Shown in pieces: positions 22,718 through 34,180 of a stretch of 64,000 nucleotides of DNA. Both the position numbers and the translations under genes were made by a program. The stretch comes from Tillandsia leiboldiana (Eukaryota > Streptophyta > Magnoliopsida > Poales > Bromeliaceae): NCBI GenBank assembly GCA_029204045.2, contig CM055075.1:20952491-21016490 (forward strand), written 5' to 3'. The notes under the pieces were generated by a model. That model was not told the DNA's origin. It saw nothing but the letters and a program-made list of their open reading frames with translations, and made no database searches. How positions within the stretch are numbered: the stretch's first letter is position 1; each line of letters begins with the position of its first letter.

Positions 22718-23047
22718 ATCCTACTAACACACACTAGTCATGAGGAACTAATAAAAAGAAACAAAGTCTTATCAATTTTCTAGTGTTCCCGACTTCATAT
22801 TGGGATACCCTGTCACACTCCGGAGGTTTTAGAAGAGCGGAAAAACGTGTACATTTTTTCTTGAAATTAACCTCGCCTCCGGTGCGCGCCAGACCCGCCC
22901 TATATACAAATTCACTCCACAAACGGACGGAGTCTCCTTTGTATATGTACGGCGTTTCAAACACGACTTGTACTTTAACTTTGCAATCACAGAGCAATCA
23001 AAAGGAGAGATCACACTTAACTATAACAATAATCACCACATCACGAA

Positions 23048-23212
23048 TGAAAGGATAAATCCATAGGTTTGAAAAATAGTGTCCACACGACACCCGGTTT
23101 TACAAAACGTTTTCGCAAACTCTTTTAAGCGGCAACGTTGCTTGAAAGGATAAATCCACGGGTTTGGAAATCAGTGCCCACACGACACTTAGTTTGATAA
23201 CACTTTCGAAAC
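23048..23212. repeat. 95-bp tandem duplication
   Basis: TGAAAGGATAAATCCA begins at 23048 and again at 23143. Both are followed by GGGTTTG-like sequence, CCACACGACAC and a run to TTTCG.AA.C. About 80% similar by eye. Confidence 0.8.
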
Positions 23213-24104
23213 CATTTTGATATTTGAAAACAAGCCGCATATCTAAGTCTCAGAAAGCACAGATACAAGATGTCATCCCTAAGCTAAGATCTCAACCCAA
23301 CATCCACATTATTCCACTAACAAGCAATAACAAGCCTACTAACCAAAAACAATAAAAGATAACCGCGAGTAAATAAAATGTTCATTAGCCTCAAATGGCT
23401 AAGGTCCTTTAAACGCTGCCTCACCGTCGTCCCGGTTCCCACCCCTGCTCGGACCTGTCACAGTGTGGGTAGTCAGTGACTGATAAAGTAGATGATAAAC
23501 AAGTAAATGCTATAAATACTGCAAAAAACCGATACACCAGAGCATTCCACTTCCCCCTCATGAATCGCCATATCCCCTATCCAAAACACGCTAGGCACCT
23601 ACCCCAGAATTACTGCGCTCGTTCCTTGGTGCCTCCAACCCCTCCACTGCCCAAGAAACAGTCGCCTCCCCGTGAGGGGTCCCCATCATCCCTAGTTGTG
23701 GGGTACACGGATAATCGTACCATCTTTCCGAAAAAATACATCCCGTGCGGTGGCCAGACCGCCGGTATGCGTGTAAGCAATTTTGAGCATATATGCCGAA
23801 CCGGCATGTAATACAACACCGCGACCTCAGTCGCCTCAGTTAGAAATAAAACATGATTCTCATGCAAAGGGGTTAGACAGTTTACCAATGAAACATCTAC
23901 TTTATTTTCACGAAAATACACGGGAACGACTAAACACCAGAAATGCCAAAAGGTACCCACCTCGAAATGTGCTGACCGGAATACCTAGAGCCGCAACACG
24001 CTCACAATCGGCACCTGGACCTAAGAAAATCCCCTAAAAGAACAACCGATCAGACTGACGATATTCTGTAAATTACGGAACCCAAAACCCAAGAATTCGA
24101 TGAA

Positions 24105-24660
24105 ACTTGGCAACGGCGGCGGTAACGCCGCGTGACGGACGACGGAGCCGCATGCGGCACGGCCGCGCGGCCAAATTCCCCCGTGCGCCGCTCACGGGTG
24201 GCGCCCCGCGTGGCCTTGGCCGCGCGGCGCGTGCGCTGCTCGCGGCGGCACCCCGCGCGGCACCTGCCCGCGCGGGTGCCCTTGCATGCGGGTGGCACCC
24301 AGCGCGGCACCTGCCCGCGCGGGTGCCCTGGCATGCGGGCGGCACCCCGCGCGGCGCTAGGCCGCGCGGCGCGCGCTTCCTGCGGTTGGCACCCGGCGCG
24401 GCGCCTGCCCGCGCGGGTGCCGCAGCCCGCGGGTGGCGCCCCGCTCAGCGCTTAGGCCGCGCGGTGCACGCCGCCTGCGGTTGGCACCCCGCGCGGCCCC
24501 TGCCCGCGCGGTGCCGCAGCCCGCGGTTGGCGCCCCTCGCGGCAATGGGCCGCGCGGCACGCGCCGCCTGCGGTGCCGCCCCGCGCGGCACCATCCCGCG
24601 CTGGTACCGCAGCGCGCGTGCGGTGCGGCGGCGGCGGCGGCGGTGGCGGCGGTGGCGGTG
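24105..24660. repeat. Expanded GC-rich tandem repeat in LTR leader
   Basis: Same units as 11620-11945 (GCGCGGGTGCCCT, CACCCCGCGCGGC, CCGCGCGGC) but with several more copies. The 184-residue Ala/Arg/Pro frame over it is a composition artefact. Confidence 0.8.
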
Positions 24661-24828
24661 ACTACCCGGAAGAAAAGACAAAACCCTAACAAATACCGAA
24701 AAGGAAAACTTCGCTTACCACGATCTCGTCGAAGAAGATGATCCGTTCGCACTTTCAGCTCCGGCACATTGATCGGAAGCGATCGGACTCCTCCGCTTTC
24801 TTCTTCTTTCCTTCTTTTTCCTCCGGTT

Positions 24829-25382
24829 AGGGTTTCCTTTCCTCTTTTCCTTCTTTTCTCTCCGGCTAGGGTTTTCTCTTTTCTTTTCGGGAATAATTGA
24901 TTTCTTTTTCTTGATACGTACCGTAAAACCCACATCCGGGTATTTAATATTAAATAATAATTATTTAATCACAAGAGTAGTTTCTTATCCACCTCAAAAA
25001 GCGTGCCCGATCTTTTTGCATGAATTCCGATGCGCACTACGGTTACCGCGATCCTCAAAACCCCTTTCCGGGCCCGATCTTTTTGCATGAATTCCGATGC
25101 GCACTAGGGTTTCCTTTCCTCTTTTCCTTCTTTTCTCTCCGGCTAGGGTTTTCTCTTTTCTTTTCGGGAATAATTGATTTCTTTTTCTTGATACGTACCG
25201 TAAAACCCACATCCGGGTATTTAATATTAAATAATAATTATTTAATCACAAGAGTAGTTTCTTATCCACCTCGAAAAGCGTGCCCGATCTTTTTGCATGA
25301 ATTTCGATGCGCACTACGGTTACCGCGATCCTCAAAACCCCTTTCCGGGGAATCCGTGAGTCGGAACTCGGATCCGGTCGCA
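24829..25382. repeat. 277-bp tandem duplication in LTR copy b
   Basis: AGGGTTTCCTTTCCTC begins at 24829 and again at 25106. The following TTTCGGGAATAATTGATTTC, TTAATATTAAATAATAATT and GCGTGCCCGATC blocks are repeated in the same order. Copy a at 10862-12570 has only one unit, so the duplication arose after the two LTRs separated or is an assembly error. Confidence 0.85.
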
Positions 25383-26639
25383 CCGCCGTCCATCGTTTTT
25401 CAAGCTCTATCACAGAAAAATACCCCCACCGAATGATTATCAATTTAATAAAACTCGTTAATTCGATTTTCTCTAACTTGTGCTTTATTAGCATGAGGGT
25501 AAACGTTACACAAAAAGTCGTGATATTACATACCCATCTTTATCGGATGGTCTACCTGAGTCCATGACTCCTCTATGAACACCTGTGAATCATCCGGACC
25601 TATCCAAGGTCCGCTAACATCAAATATTTAGTTTTATATTAACCGGCAATTTAGTGGTCCCAACCACTGTTCCAACGTTCCCTTTGTTCCAACTTACCTG
25701 AACCACCTCCCGATTTTCGAATCGTCATACCGATCTCTGTACCGATCGTAAATATGCCCGAACAACTATACTGTTGTTCGGATGCAGACAAACTGCCCAC
25801 CTAGTCTCTAATCGCGACATTCGTTTATTCGTGGGTCAAACCATATATTAACACACCCATAACCAATCCCGTTACCAGCAAACAAACAAAATATTGAATT
25901 ATGCAACAAAGGCGTTCTCAGGGTGTACCCACCTGAAATGGGGATAGACGACTACGCTTGCGACCCTCCTAAGCCTTCAAAACCTTAACTGGACCTAATA
26001 AAATATGCAAATAAAACAAATCAATATTTTGCCCCGATTGGCAACTTTAGTGGTCCCGACCTCTGTACCAAAAATCTCTTCTGTCCAAAAATACGGGAAT
26101 TGCCTTCCATGTCCGAATTGTCATACCGATCAATAAATTGATCACAACTAAGCCCCGAACAATTTTTTCGCTTTTCGGAGGAGGACAGACAGTCCACCGG
26201 ATCACACACCGCGACAATCGGCCACCCAAAAAGAGAAAACACTCGAATGATAGAAAAAAATTGTGGAAAATACGAAATTACCGAAAAGGAGATTTTATAG
26301 GTGTACCGCAATTAACATTAAGCTCCGGTGGTGAAGGAAAAGACCGGGCTAAAAAAAGGTACCCCGTTATACCAAAATAATTAACCGATGTCAAAACCCG
26401 CATCCAAAAATCCTCAGGTCGTAAAATCACCTCCTCCGATGTGGTCCAACAGTCGACAAGGCTACGGGCGGAAAAACGGGCCTCCACCGTCGCCTTGACG
26501 AAACCTGTGATGGAAAATGACCAGGCGGAGGGCCATCCAATGAAAAACAAAAACCAATTCCGTCAACCAAAAACAAAACCAAAAACCCACGTCAGCGACG
26601 GCGCAGTCCGCAAGCATGGCCGGTCCAGCGACACGGCCT

Positions 26640-26930
26640 GACGGAGCGGTGCGCAAGGGCGCAAGCATGGCCAAGCCGAGTGACACGGCAGCAGCGACCG
26701 CAAGCAGAAAAGCGACGCCCGCTGGCGAGCGACAGCGCGCAGGCGGCGCCCGCCGGCAGTGGCAGGGCGCATGCGGCGCCCGTTGGTGTAGCAGGCAGTG
26801 CCCGCTGGTAGCGCGCAGGCGGCCAGCGGCACGCAGCGGCTGCTACCAGGCAGCTCGCGCGACAGCGCGCTTGGCGGCACACGCGCGGCTAGGCCGCAAG
26901 CAACAGCACCGGCGGCGGCGGCTCGGCTAG
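26640..26930. repeat. GC-rich repeats in LTR copy c
   Basis: Imperfect GCGCCCGCTGGCAG / GCGCAGGCGGC units, equivalent in place to the GC-rich leaders of the other gypsy LTRs. Frames over it are Ala/Arg-rich artefacts. Confidence 0.6.
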
Positions 26931-27119
26931 TGCATCGGACGGGTCAAACACTACGTCGACGATCGTCGACCAATTCCGTCCGATGACCCCTCCGCCTACC
27001 ACCACCAAAAATCCGAAAACACAAATCTGTCAAACGAAAACCGTCCATCAAAACTGATCGGCCAAAGCTCCAAGAACGGGTCAATAAGAACGGAAAACCA
27101 AGAATGAAAACTAATTGAT

Positions 27120-27250
27120 CCCTATCCGAAGAACGAAAGCCAACAATCAAACCAACGAATGAAACCCAACGATTAAACCGTTGAACAAAAACCAACGATC
27201 AAACCAACCAATGATCAAAAACCAATGATCGAACCGATGAATGAGAGCTA
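27120..27250. repeat. CAACGATCAAACC-type short repeats
   Basis: Seven or more imperfect copies of an AACCAACGATCAAAC-like word, about 18-22 bases apart, in LTR copy c. Confidence 0.65.
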
Positions 27251-27489
27251 ACGATCGCTAACCTTGCTCCGGCGGGAAAGACGATGCGACTCCGATCTCC
27301 GGCGACGATAGTGATCTCGAATCCGGTCTCCGGTGATGACGATTTTTTCGACCTCGTTCTCCGGCACGCACAACGAAGAAGAAGAAGAACCCGATCTTTA
27401 AAAATCTTTACGAAAACCAAAATTAGGGTTTTCTCTTTTATTTTTGTGTACATATGAAAGTCCCAAACTATGATATTTAAAAGAGAACT

Positions 27490-27555
27490 TTAATCGATTT
27501 TTAATAGATTTTTAACAGATTTTTTTAACAAATCTTTAACAGATTTTTAACAGAT
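27490..27555. repeat. AGATTTTTAAC tandem repeat
   Basis: Five imperfect copies of a 12-13-base unit AGATTTTTAACA. Confidence 0.8.
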
Positions 27556-27854
27556 TCCCTCGATAAGCATGCCCAACCACCGAAACATCCTATAACCACT
27601 AGCGCGGATCGCGATGCACCGAAAACCTTAATGGGTATCCTGAAACTTACCTTTTCGGACCCATTGACATCAAAACCTCATTCCGGAAGATCCATAAGTC
27701 AGATTTTCAATCTGATCGCACTGTCGTTCTTCGTTTAACGAGCTTTTCAGAGATACGGTACTAACAACACAAAAATCCACACAAAACCAAAACCAAGGGT
27801 ACACCTAACACTAACCTTAACCCAACATTCAACTAAAAAGTCGGTATTATTACA

Positions 27855-30800
27855 CGCTACAAGCTCACGGTCCACAGACTGGATAGTCGGCACTAAGCCA
27901 GAAATCCCATCAGGGATGCAAGTATCTCAAACCTGTGCTGTACTGAATGCAAGAAGTATTAGCTATCTGAATAAGCGAATGATCAATCACACATGGCATA
28001 TGTCTAGATATAAGCAAGGTATACTGGTAAGCATGATAAATATCCAGGTATAATCTGATAGCTACCTAATGACCAATCAAGCATGACAAATGTCCGATGC
28101 AACAAATATACTAAAAGAATGGTACTAGTATAAGCTGGAAATAAACAATCAATGGCAAAGGCTCAGGATAGAATCTGGGCTATCATGAAACCCAGGGATC
28201 CGACCAATTAAGGTACCCCAGAGGGCCGAAGTGATAAAGCCCGGACCGAAGAAAACTTACCTCAGTGTAGGCGGTCCAACAACTCCACTGGAAGGCTCGT
28301 GGGCCGGAGTCTGGCTGCAAAGACCTGGATCAAGAACACTGATCAGGAACGGACTCACACATACCCAACCCATAGACTCACTATATACAGAAAGTTTAAA
28401 CCTGGATCTTTTCCAGATTTTCGTAAACCGTCGAAAATCTATCGATCGGTCAACTTTGACCCGATCGCGCCTACGGGTTTTCAAATTTAGCGAAACTTGA
28501 TGTGCGGCTCCGAAACGCTTCACTGAAGATGTTTGGGCAATTACACACCTCTGGGTGCATCTCTAAACTAGACCGGTGCCAAAATTACCAAAATACCCCC
28601 CTAAAAAACTCTTTTTGGTTTTCGGGAGTTGCCAATATTAAACCAAGGCTGTTGGATCCTCCAGAACTATGCTGGGAACATCAGACAGCAATACATTAAT
28701 CGTCACAATTCCTCGAATTGCGCGATTAACGCCGAGTTGTCGATAAACCGACGATTTTGCCGATTTACGGTCCGATATTCGACTCTCGCTCAATGAAAGT
28801 CGTCGGATCTCCAACGAAAGATTTAGAGATCATAGGCACACAGCCCAAGATAGCCCATGAGGCTACAATTGCGAATAGGCCCCTAGGGTTTGCTAAAATT
28901 GCATAAATACATTGCTTTTAAGGGCTTTTAAGCTCGTATAAATTTTCAAAGCATTTTTAAACTGAACCGAGGTCACCAATAGGTGGGCCTCAACATTCTG
29001 AACACCGTGCTCACCATTTGGGAGCAGTACGAGACCCGAGGACAACTCCGGATCATCTTTTCTTTAACCAACAAGGCTTAAGTTACATATTTGATCTAAC
29101 CACTCGACCATTTCCAAACTTTGGATGAGCATCATGCTCAGGAGATCGAGGGGACTCAGAGGCTCACCCTGAGGGTGCAGCAAAGTTGCTGGAATAGCTT
29201 AAGGAAGTAACCTTGCTCAACCAAGTCTTAGGTTGTTAGATCTACCAATCCACTCAGTCAATCTTCAAACAAAGGTGAGCATCCAGCTCCTGGGGTTGAG
29301 GAAAGTCAGGGGCTCACCACTGGGTGGTTGCAGGATGGCCAGAACAGTAACACGAGCAGGCTCGGCCAACCCACTTGACAAAGAGCCTGAGTTGGAGCAA
29401 CTTGCACCAACTCGGGTTCTTGATGGTTCCAAGTGAAAGCATCAGTAGGAGGGGCACCTAGGATGTGCTCGGGGTGCAACCAACACCAGTGCCGGCGCCA
29501 GGAAGCGGTGGTTGGCTAGAGCCAAGCTTGCGGCCACGCTTGAAGCCCATAAATGGTGGATTCCTGCACATGTGGTTTGGGCTTTATGCAAGGGCCCCAC
29601 TGGGTTAGTTTCAACCCAGGGAAACTATCTGGGTGGGTGGCCGGCGCCGGGACGCGACGGATGGCCGGCCACCATGCTTGCGGCCAACCAAGCTCCACAC
29701 ACGGTGGAGCCGCATACAGGGGGCTTGGGTCGCATGCAAAGGCATGCATAGTTCTGTCTTGACCCCGTGAAGCCATCTGAGGCCATGGCCGGCGTCGGAG
29801 AGCGGCGGCGGCGGCGCGGAAGCAAAAAGCTCGGCCGAGCTCTCATCTTCTCAAAATTAGGGCACGATGCCACGACCTCCACAGTGCACCAATTGTGGAG
29901 AGCAAGAACAAGACCAGAGGAAGGAGTTCACCATCTTTTATCCCGGCCAAAACTGCCGGAAATTAAGGTTGCTCGAGGCGGAGCTCTTTTAGGTTTCCGA
30001 CGGTGCAACTTCACCGCCGGCAAACCGAGCCTTTTCCAGCCACAAGGCCGGGCTGGGGGGACTCCCCAGAGCCTAAGGATCCTACTACTAGGGGTCTCGG
30101 TCCAGGAAACTAAAGGAAGAGAAGCCCTCACCTTGGCCGGAGTTGGAGAAGAAGGAAGAAGCGGGCTGCCTTCTCCAGTGTCGTGCGGCCACGGCGCACT
30201 CCGGGCTCCCTCGGGCACACTCTCAGGAGGTAGCAGATGGTTTCTAGGATCTCTGGGATGAAGCAAATGGAATTTGGTGGCCTATGCTTCATCCCCACCC
30301 GAGGCTATGCTATATATGCATGGAGGCTCGGTTTTCCGGCAACCCGAGGCATTGGGAGGTGTTGCGGCGCTTGGGGAACACAGAAGGGAGTAAATGGATG
30401 GCAACCCACTCTGTACCAAGCCTTGAATGCCCTACACAAGCTCCCAAGGGTCACAATGACTTTAATACAAGGAAAATGGACTTTTTGCAATTTAGTCCTT
30501 GTACAGCTAACCCCTCAACCCAAGCTCCTCACTGTAGCTCACATTTGCACCTAGGTCCTTCTCCAAGAAGTCCCAACCATATTGGTCCATAAAATATTAG
30601 GGTTGCTTTGGAAATACCACATTTTTCACTATTTTTTGTATTTTTTGAGGCACTAGAGTGGTCAATTCGAGAAACGAACTTCGCCACGACATCCGGCTCA
30701 ACGAAACCTATCAAGTAGCAATTTTGGTTTCTTAAGTTTGTGCCCTGATAAATTCTCGATCCATCTTTATCTGTGCAATTCACAGTTCTGCATGCTTTTC

Positions 30801-31222
30801 GATGCCCTAGGCTCGTCAAACATAAAAACGGACTAAGCCATTGTGCTCAGAATGATGAGACTATTCAAATCGAGTATTCGAATAGTCCGATTCAGACTCC
30901 AGACGATCGATCGACCGATGTTGGCCGGAGGTGGAATTAAATCAGGGGTTACTATTCACGACTTAAGTCGTGACCCCACTTCGGTTTTGCACTGTTTTTG
31001 AGGCGATCGACTCATCAAACTAAAAATCAGACCGCACCATTTTTAATCAATTCGACGAGACGGATCTAATGACGATTTTAGTTTTCTGAGTTCGGGTCCG
31101 GATGTGCAAACTGGGAGACAGTTTTCTCAAAAATTCTAATAATTCACACTTTTTGACTTATAAATATCCCAAAATATATATTTAATTTCAAATTTTAGTT
31201 TTCAAAATTCACGATTACTACA
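27855..31222 (-). mobile_element. Gypsy 3' LTR (copy d)
   Basis: On the minus strand it starts TGTAGTAATCGTG at 31222, preceded by a purine tract (GGTGTGGGTGA) and a GTTTCGGGGGCGAAATTTC motif, the common end of gypsy internal regions. It extends left to at least 28830, where it matches the reverse complement of the window's right end. The far left (27855-28830) is assigned by contiguity only. U3 carries diverged direct repeats (about 30640-31110). The 164-residue frame at 29767-30261 is not a gene. Part of it recurs as 45178-46353 in the second contig. Confidence 0.6.
30310..30318 (-). promoter_or_regulatory. Possible TATA box of LTR copy d
   Basis: CATATATAG on the minus strand, followed downstream by GC-rich leader sequence. 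It is in the right order relative to U3 repeats, but the match is weak. Confidence 0.35.
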
Positions 31223-31376
31223 TCACCCACACCTTATAAGAAATTTCGCCCCCGAAACTTAAATACAACTAAGAATCAACAAATGAGGAAAACACTCTTG
31301 GACGTTAGACTCACGCTACCAGGCGGCTTTGCGTTTCTCAAGATTCTCCTATTGTACTCTCACATAGGGGCGTGAC
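31223..31376 (-). mobile_element. 3' end of a gypsy internal region with polypurine tract
   Basis: The minus strand reads TTTCGGGGGCGAAATTTC, then AAGGTGTGGGTGA directly against the LTR d start. This is the plus-strand primer region of gypsy elements. The right edge (31376) is where the similarity to anything gypsy-like ends and is approximate. Confidence 0.55.
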
Positions 31377-32131
31377 AGAGGAAAGCCGAAGCCGCATTGC
31401 CCAATGCGTGATCTTCATAAACACAACCATCCGTAAGCAGCCGAAAATCGGTTATACCACCGGACGTAAGATCCCGGATCAGTAGGTCACCTACCGGAGC
31501 TGCCCCAGGAGAAACACCTCTGGAAGTCCGAGGCATAAGAATTCTTTTATTGACCAATGTCAAAACAATGCCAGAGTTGGTTTGAGAGGCTGCCCTGAGA
31601 GTATCCTCAAAGATGAAAGGGCTACGATTAGAGCATCATCGTAGTAGAGGCATCGTCACGAAGGAGAAAAGAGAGGCAAAGAAAGCTGTAGAGTAGTGGG
31701 TCTATTTATAGGCCGACGAGGAGGAACGAGGCTGACGAGGAGGAACAATAGAATGATAGTCACCCCTTGGAAGACTACAGCATCTAGTGAAGGAGCGGCG
31801 AAGGACGACTTCACCGAGAATCGAGAAAGGTCGGCACTTGTCCGCGAATCCCTCGGGCAGTGAGAAAATATCTTGCCAAAGATATGGGGATGATCGTTGA
31901 ACGTCATCATATGTGTCAGGAGTTGACTCAATTTCAACAATTACTCGAATGGTACGTCAGACAATTGTCGAGGGGGCATTGTTAAGATCAGAATTTTTGT
32001 CACTTAAAGAAGCGACACGTGGCGTGTACCATCAGCTGAAAGCATCAACCAATGAAGGGACAAGTCAAGCCGAAGAAGGATCTGTATCCTGATCCAGATC
32101 AATCTCAATAGCGTAAGAGCACAGTCTGCGA
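31377..32131. mobile_element. LTR-like host sequence left of the copia insertion
   Basis: Non-coding sequence interrupted by the copia element and resuming at 43590. It includes CTATTTATAGG (about 31700-31712), which reads CCTATAAATAG on the minus strand, and GACACGTGGCGTG near 32015. With the 43590-44500 segment it looks like one older LTR-type repeat. Its ends could not be fixed. No coding domain is recognisable. Confidence 0.4.
32127..32131. repeat. Target-site duplication TGCGA (left, copy A)
   Basis: TGCGA abuts the TG of the copia LTR and recurs at 43585-43589. Confidence 0.9.
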
Positions 32132-32432
32132 TGTTGGGTTATATGTAATAAGGATCTAAATAGGGGAAGAAACACCTAGAGGGGGGTGAATAGGTGTAAA
32201 CGTATAAACACTCAAAAATCGTTGCGATAAAAAACCCAATGCGGAAATAAAAATAACACGCAAGATTTTTACGTGGAAAAACTCCAAACCGGAGTAAAAA
32301 ACCACGGGACCGATAACACGGCGAAATCCACTAGAATTAAAACACGTACAAGGTGATTTACCGTACACACTTACGACTCAACCTTTTCCATACGCTCCTA
32401 GAGGATCTTCTCCGCTCGCTCCACGACGCTTC

Positions 32433-32604
32433 TCGAATCCACGATCTGCGCCCAACGCCGAATCCACGGCGTCCAACGTCGAATCCACGACGTCCGACCG
32501 AATCCACGGTCTTCACCCAGTAGCACCCTTCGAATCCACGAACGTGCCTCGCTCCGAATCCACGAGAGCGGTTGAACCTTGAATCCACAAGGACACGCGA
32601 ATCC
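32433..32604. repeat. CGAATCCAC repeats in the LTR leader
   Basis: About nine copies of CGAATCCAC(G), mostly 17-27 bases apart, with variable spacers. The same array lies at 42576-42750, 47567-47740 and 57713-57890, and in the related LTR at 17208-17375. Confidence 0.85.
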
Positions 32605-32923
32605 ATGCGCCGATTTTGGGGTAAATCGTTGTTTTTTTGGGTGGTGATGATCCGCCGAATACTTAGATCAAAGATAGATCGGAAATACCATCTAAGTATT
32701 CATTAGTTTGATTCAACTCAAGATGTGAGTATGAAAACCTAGAATCAAACTAATCAATATAGATGAAGAAACATAGAGTATTCTCTAATGATTTCCTTTC
32801 TTCTCTATATGTGGATCTTAGGCCGTATAAAATGATATATGAATATGACGGCTATTTTTCTTTTATCGGCCTCTTTTCTTCTTTTCTTCTTTTTGTTCTT
32901 ACCCTAGAAAAAGAGTCAGGGTC

Positions 32924-32931
32924 TATTTATA
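32924..32931 (-). promoter_or_regulatory. TATA box of copia 3' LTR (A)
   Basis: TATAAATA on the element strand, 65 bp downstream of the last palindrome pair. Equivalent boxes lie at 43063-43070 and 58203-58210. In the left LTR of copy B the box reads with one T missing, probably an error. Confidence 0.75.
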
Positions 32932-32997
32932 GGTTAGAAACATTTGGAAGGAGATAAGAATCAAAAACCTAACATTTCTGGAATTTTTACGGACGGC

Positions 32998-33219
32998 GAT
33001 CCGGATCGGATTTGGGCGATCCGGATTGCAGTAGCAAGAAAGACGGTTTCCAGAAAAACAACCGTTCGGTATCCGGATCGGAATGCCTGATCCGGATCGT
33101 TCATACAATTCAGAAAACTCAACGTTCGGGATCCGGATCGTGAGATGCTGCGATCCGGATTGAAGTAATGTATGAAACAACAACCTTCGGGATCCGGATC
33201 GCTGGCTCTGATCCGGATC
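32998..33219. promoter_or_regulatory. Four paired GATCCGGATC palindromes in U3 (A, 3' LTR)
   Basis: Sites start at 32998/33018, 33070/33089, 33130/33152 and 33191/33210. Pair members are 19-22 bases apart and pairs 60-72 bases apart. GATCCGGATC is a perfect palindrome and a few sites have one change. Sirevirus LTRs are known to carry palindrome clusters upstream of TATA. A role as a protein-binding array is inference. Confidence 0.85.
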
Positions 33220-33446
33220 CTGAACATGTCCGAACACCAGTTTTTGATTTTTATGCTATTAAAGATTCTTCCAGGTGTTTCTACACTACAAGAAGTATTC
33301 GGATCACCAAGAATCTTTAGTTAAACATACCTGATCCTTTTGAATTCTTCTTTCTTGAGATTGAGTTAAATGATCCAACTTTCTTCACCTTCAATCTTCA
33401 AGACTTGAACCTTTCACGAAACTACGCCAACTCAAATTCCGTATCA

Positions 33447-33463
33447 ATCTCCCACTTTGGCGG
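33447..33463 (-). other. Polypurine tract of the copia element (A)
   Basis: The element strand reads AAAGTGGGAGAT directly before the 3' LTR start, the expected position of the plus-strand DNA primer. Confidence 0.8.
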
Positions 33464-34000
33464 TTTCGTGACAAAACACAGATCCACTAAAGAAAATTCA
33501 AAAAGATATTTTTGTTGCTATCACCATACAACAAAAATTTACAATGGAGATCCAAAAATTTAAAAACATGAGATAAACTCCTAAAACAGACTCTAGACTT
33601 AGACATCTGTACTCTCTGCACAAAGAAATCATTCTTGACAAAAAGAGATCGTTAGATACCTCAAGAATATTTAGCATTTAAAACCTAACAGAGATAGAGT
33701 TTATGCTCACCATGACATTGAGTAATTCAGATATGTAATAAGATCACAATCAAACATTGACATATCTTCTAAGCAATAAAATTCCAAATGTCATAACTTT
33801 GCTTTGTTAGTAATCAAACAACTTGTTAGTAATAATACATGTCCAAATAGTTAGCCGAATAGTTAGTAGGAACATGCAACAAATCTCAAGATAAAAACCA
33901 AAGTTGTGATACTTACCCTTCACCAAAGTCAAAGTTGAAGTGATACTTACCTTGATGTTCACACATTCACATCATCATTGTTCAAGTTCTCTCTAAACTC

Positions 34001-34018
34001 TCTCCCCCTTTTTGTCAC
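34001..34018 (-). other. Additional polypurine-tract-like motif (A)
   Basis: GTGACAAAAAGGGGGAGA on the element strand, 540 bp before the real tract. A further GAGGGGGAGTC lies at 36791-36803. Multiple copies are a described Sirevirus feature. The rest of 33464-34180 is AT-rich non-coding sequence. Confidence 0.65.
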
Positions 34019-34180
34019 AAACAAAGCCAAAATTACCAAAAATTTAAGGAGAGTTAAAAATTTCAAAAATTGTTCCGAAATGTAAGAACTAGAACTAAGA
34101 GTTAGTCCTAAAAAAACTGAACTAAAATCTAAAAAGATAAAATCCTGCATAAATCTGCACAAAAATTGTTAAAGCACAAC

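Larger units (their letters stand above)
22811..25530 (-). mobile_element. Gypsy LTR, complete (copy b)
   Basis: On the minus strand it starts TGTAATATCACGAC at 25530 and ends ...CGGAGTGTGACA at 22811 (2720 bp). The part 23442-25530 is nearly identical to 10862-12570. It includes a 95-bp tandem duplication (23048-23212), an expanded GC-rich repeat (24105-24660), and a 277-bp duplication covering the AAACCCTA-rich leader. If copies a and b are the two LTRs of one element, b is the 5' LTR and the internal region is buried under other insertions (12571-22810). The 93 bases at 22718-22810 would be the surviving internal start; no clear primer-binding site is visible there. Confidence 0.6.
25531..27854 (-). 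mobile_element. Diverged gypsy LTR (copy c)
   Basis: The right end reads TGTAATAATACCGACTTTTTAG on the minus strand (start at 27854), like the start of copies a and b. Inside are a leader-like segment with CTCCGGCG and GAAGAAGAAG words (27260-27400), a GC-rich repeat zone (26640-26930), a pair of diverged direct repeats starting 25645 and 26040, and short repeats at 27120-27250 and 27490-27555. The left end abuts LTR b, which I infer inserted into it. No coding capacity. Confidence 0.5.
32132..33446 (-). mobile_element. 3' LTR of copia copy A
   Basis: 1315 bp, starting TGATACGGAATTTG and ending CATATAACCCAACA on the element strand. U3 carries four pairs of GATCCGGATC (32998-33219), then a TATA box (32924-32931), then a leader with GTGGATTCG repeats (32433-32604). 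It differs from the 5' LTR by only about ten substitutions plus probable errors. Confidence 0.93.

Noticed and set aside
24107..24661. 184-residue open frame, with companions at 24050-24935 and 11473-12084
   Set aside because: Ala/Arg/Pro-rich translations of a GC-rich tandem repeat, open in several frames on both strands at once, inside an LTR.
29767..30261. 164-residue open frame in the gypsy LTR d
   Set aside because: Frame is not kept in the second assembly copy or in the related plus-strand LTR; composition-driven.
32433..32604. Regularly spaced identical words resembling a CRISPR array
   Set aside because: The repeat is only about 9 bases with unequal spacers, in a plant LTR, and is repeated in every LTR copy. 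There are no cas genes.
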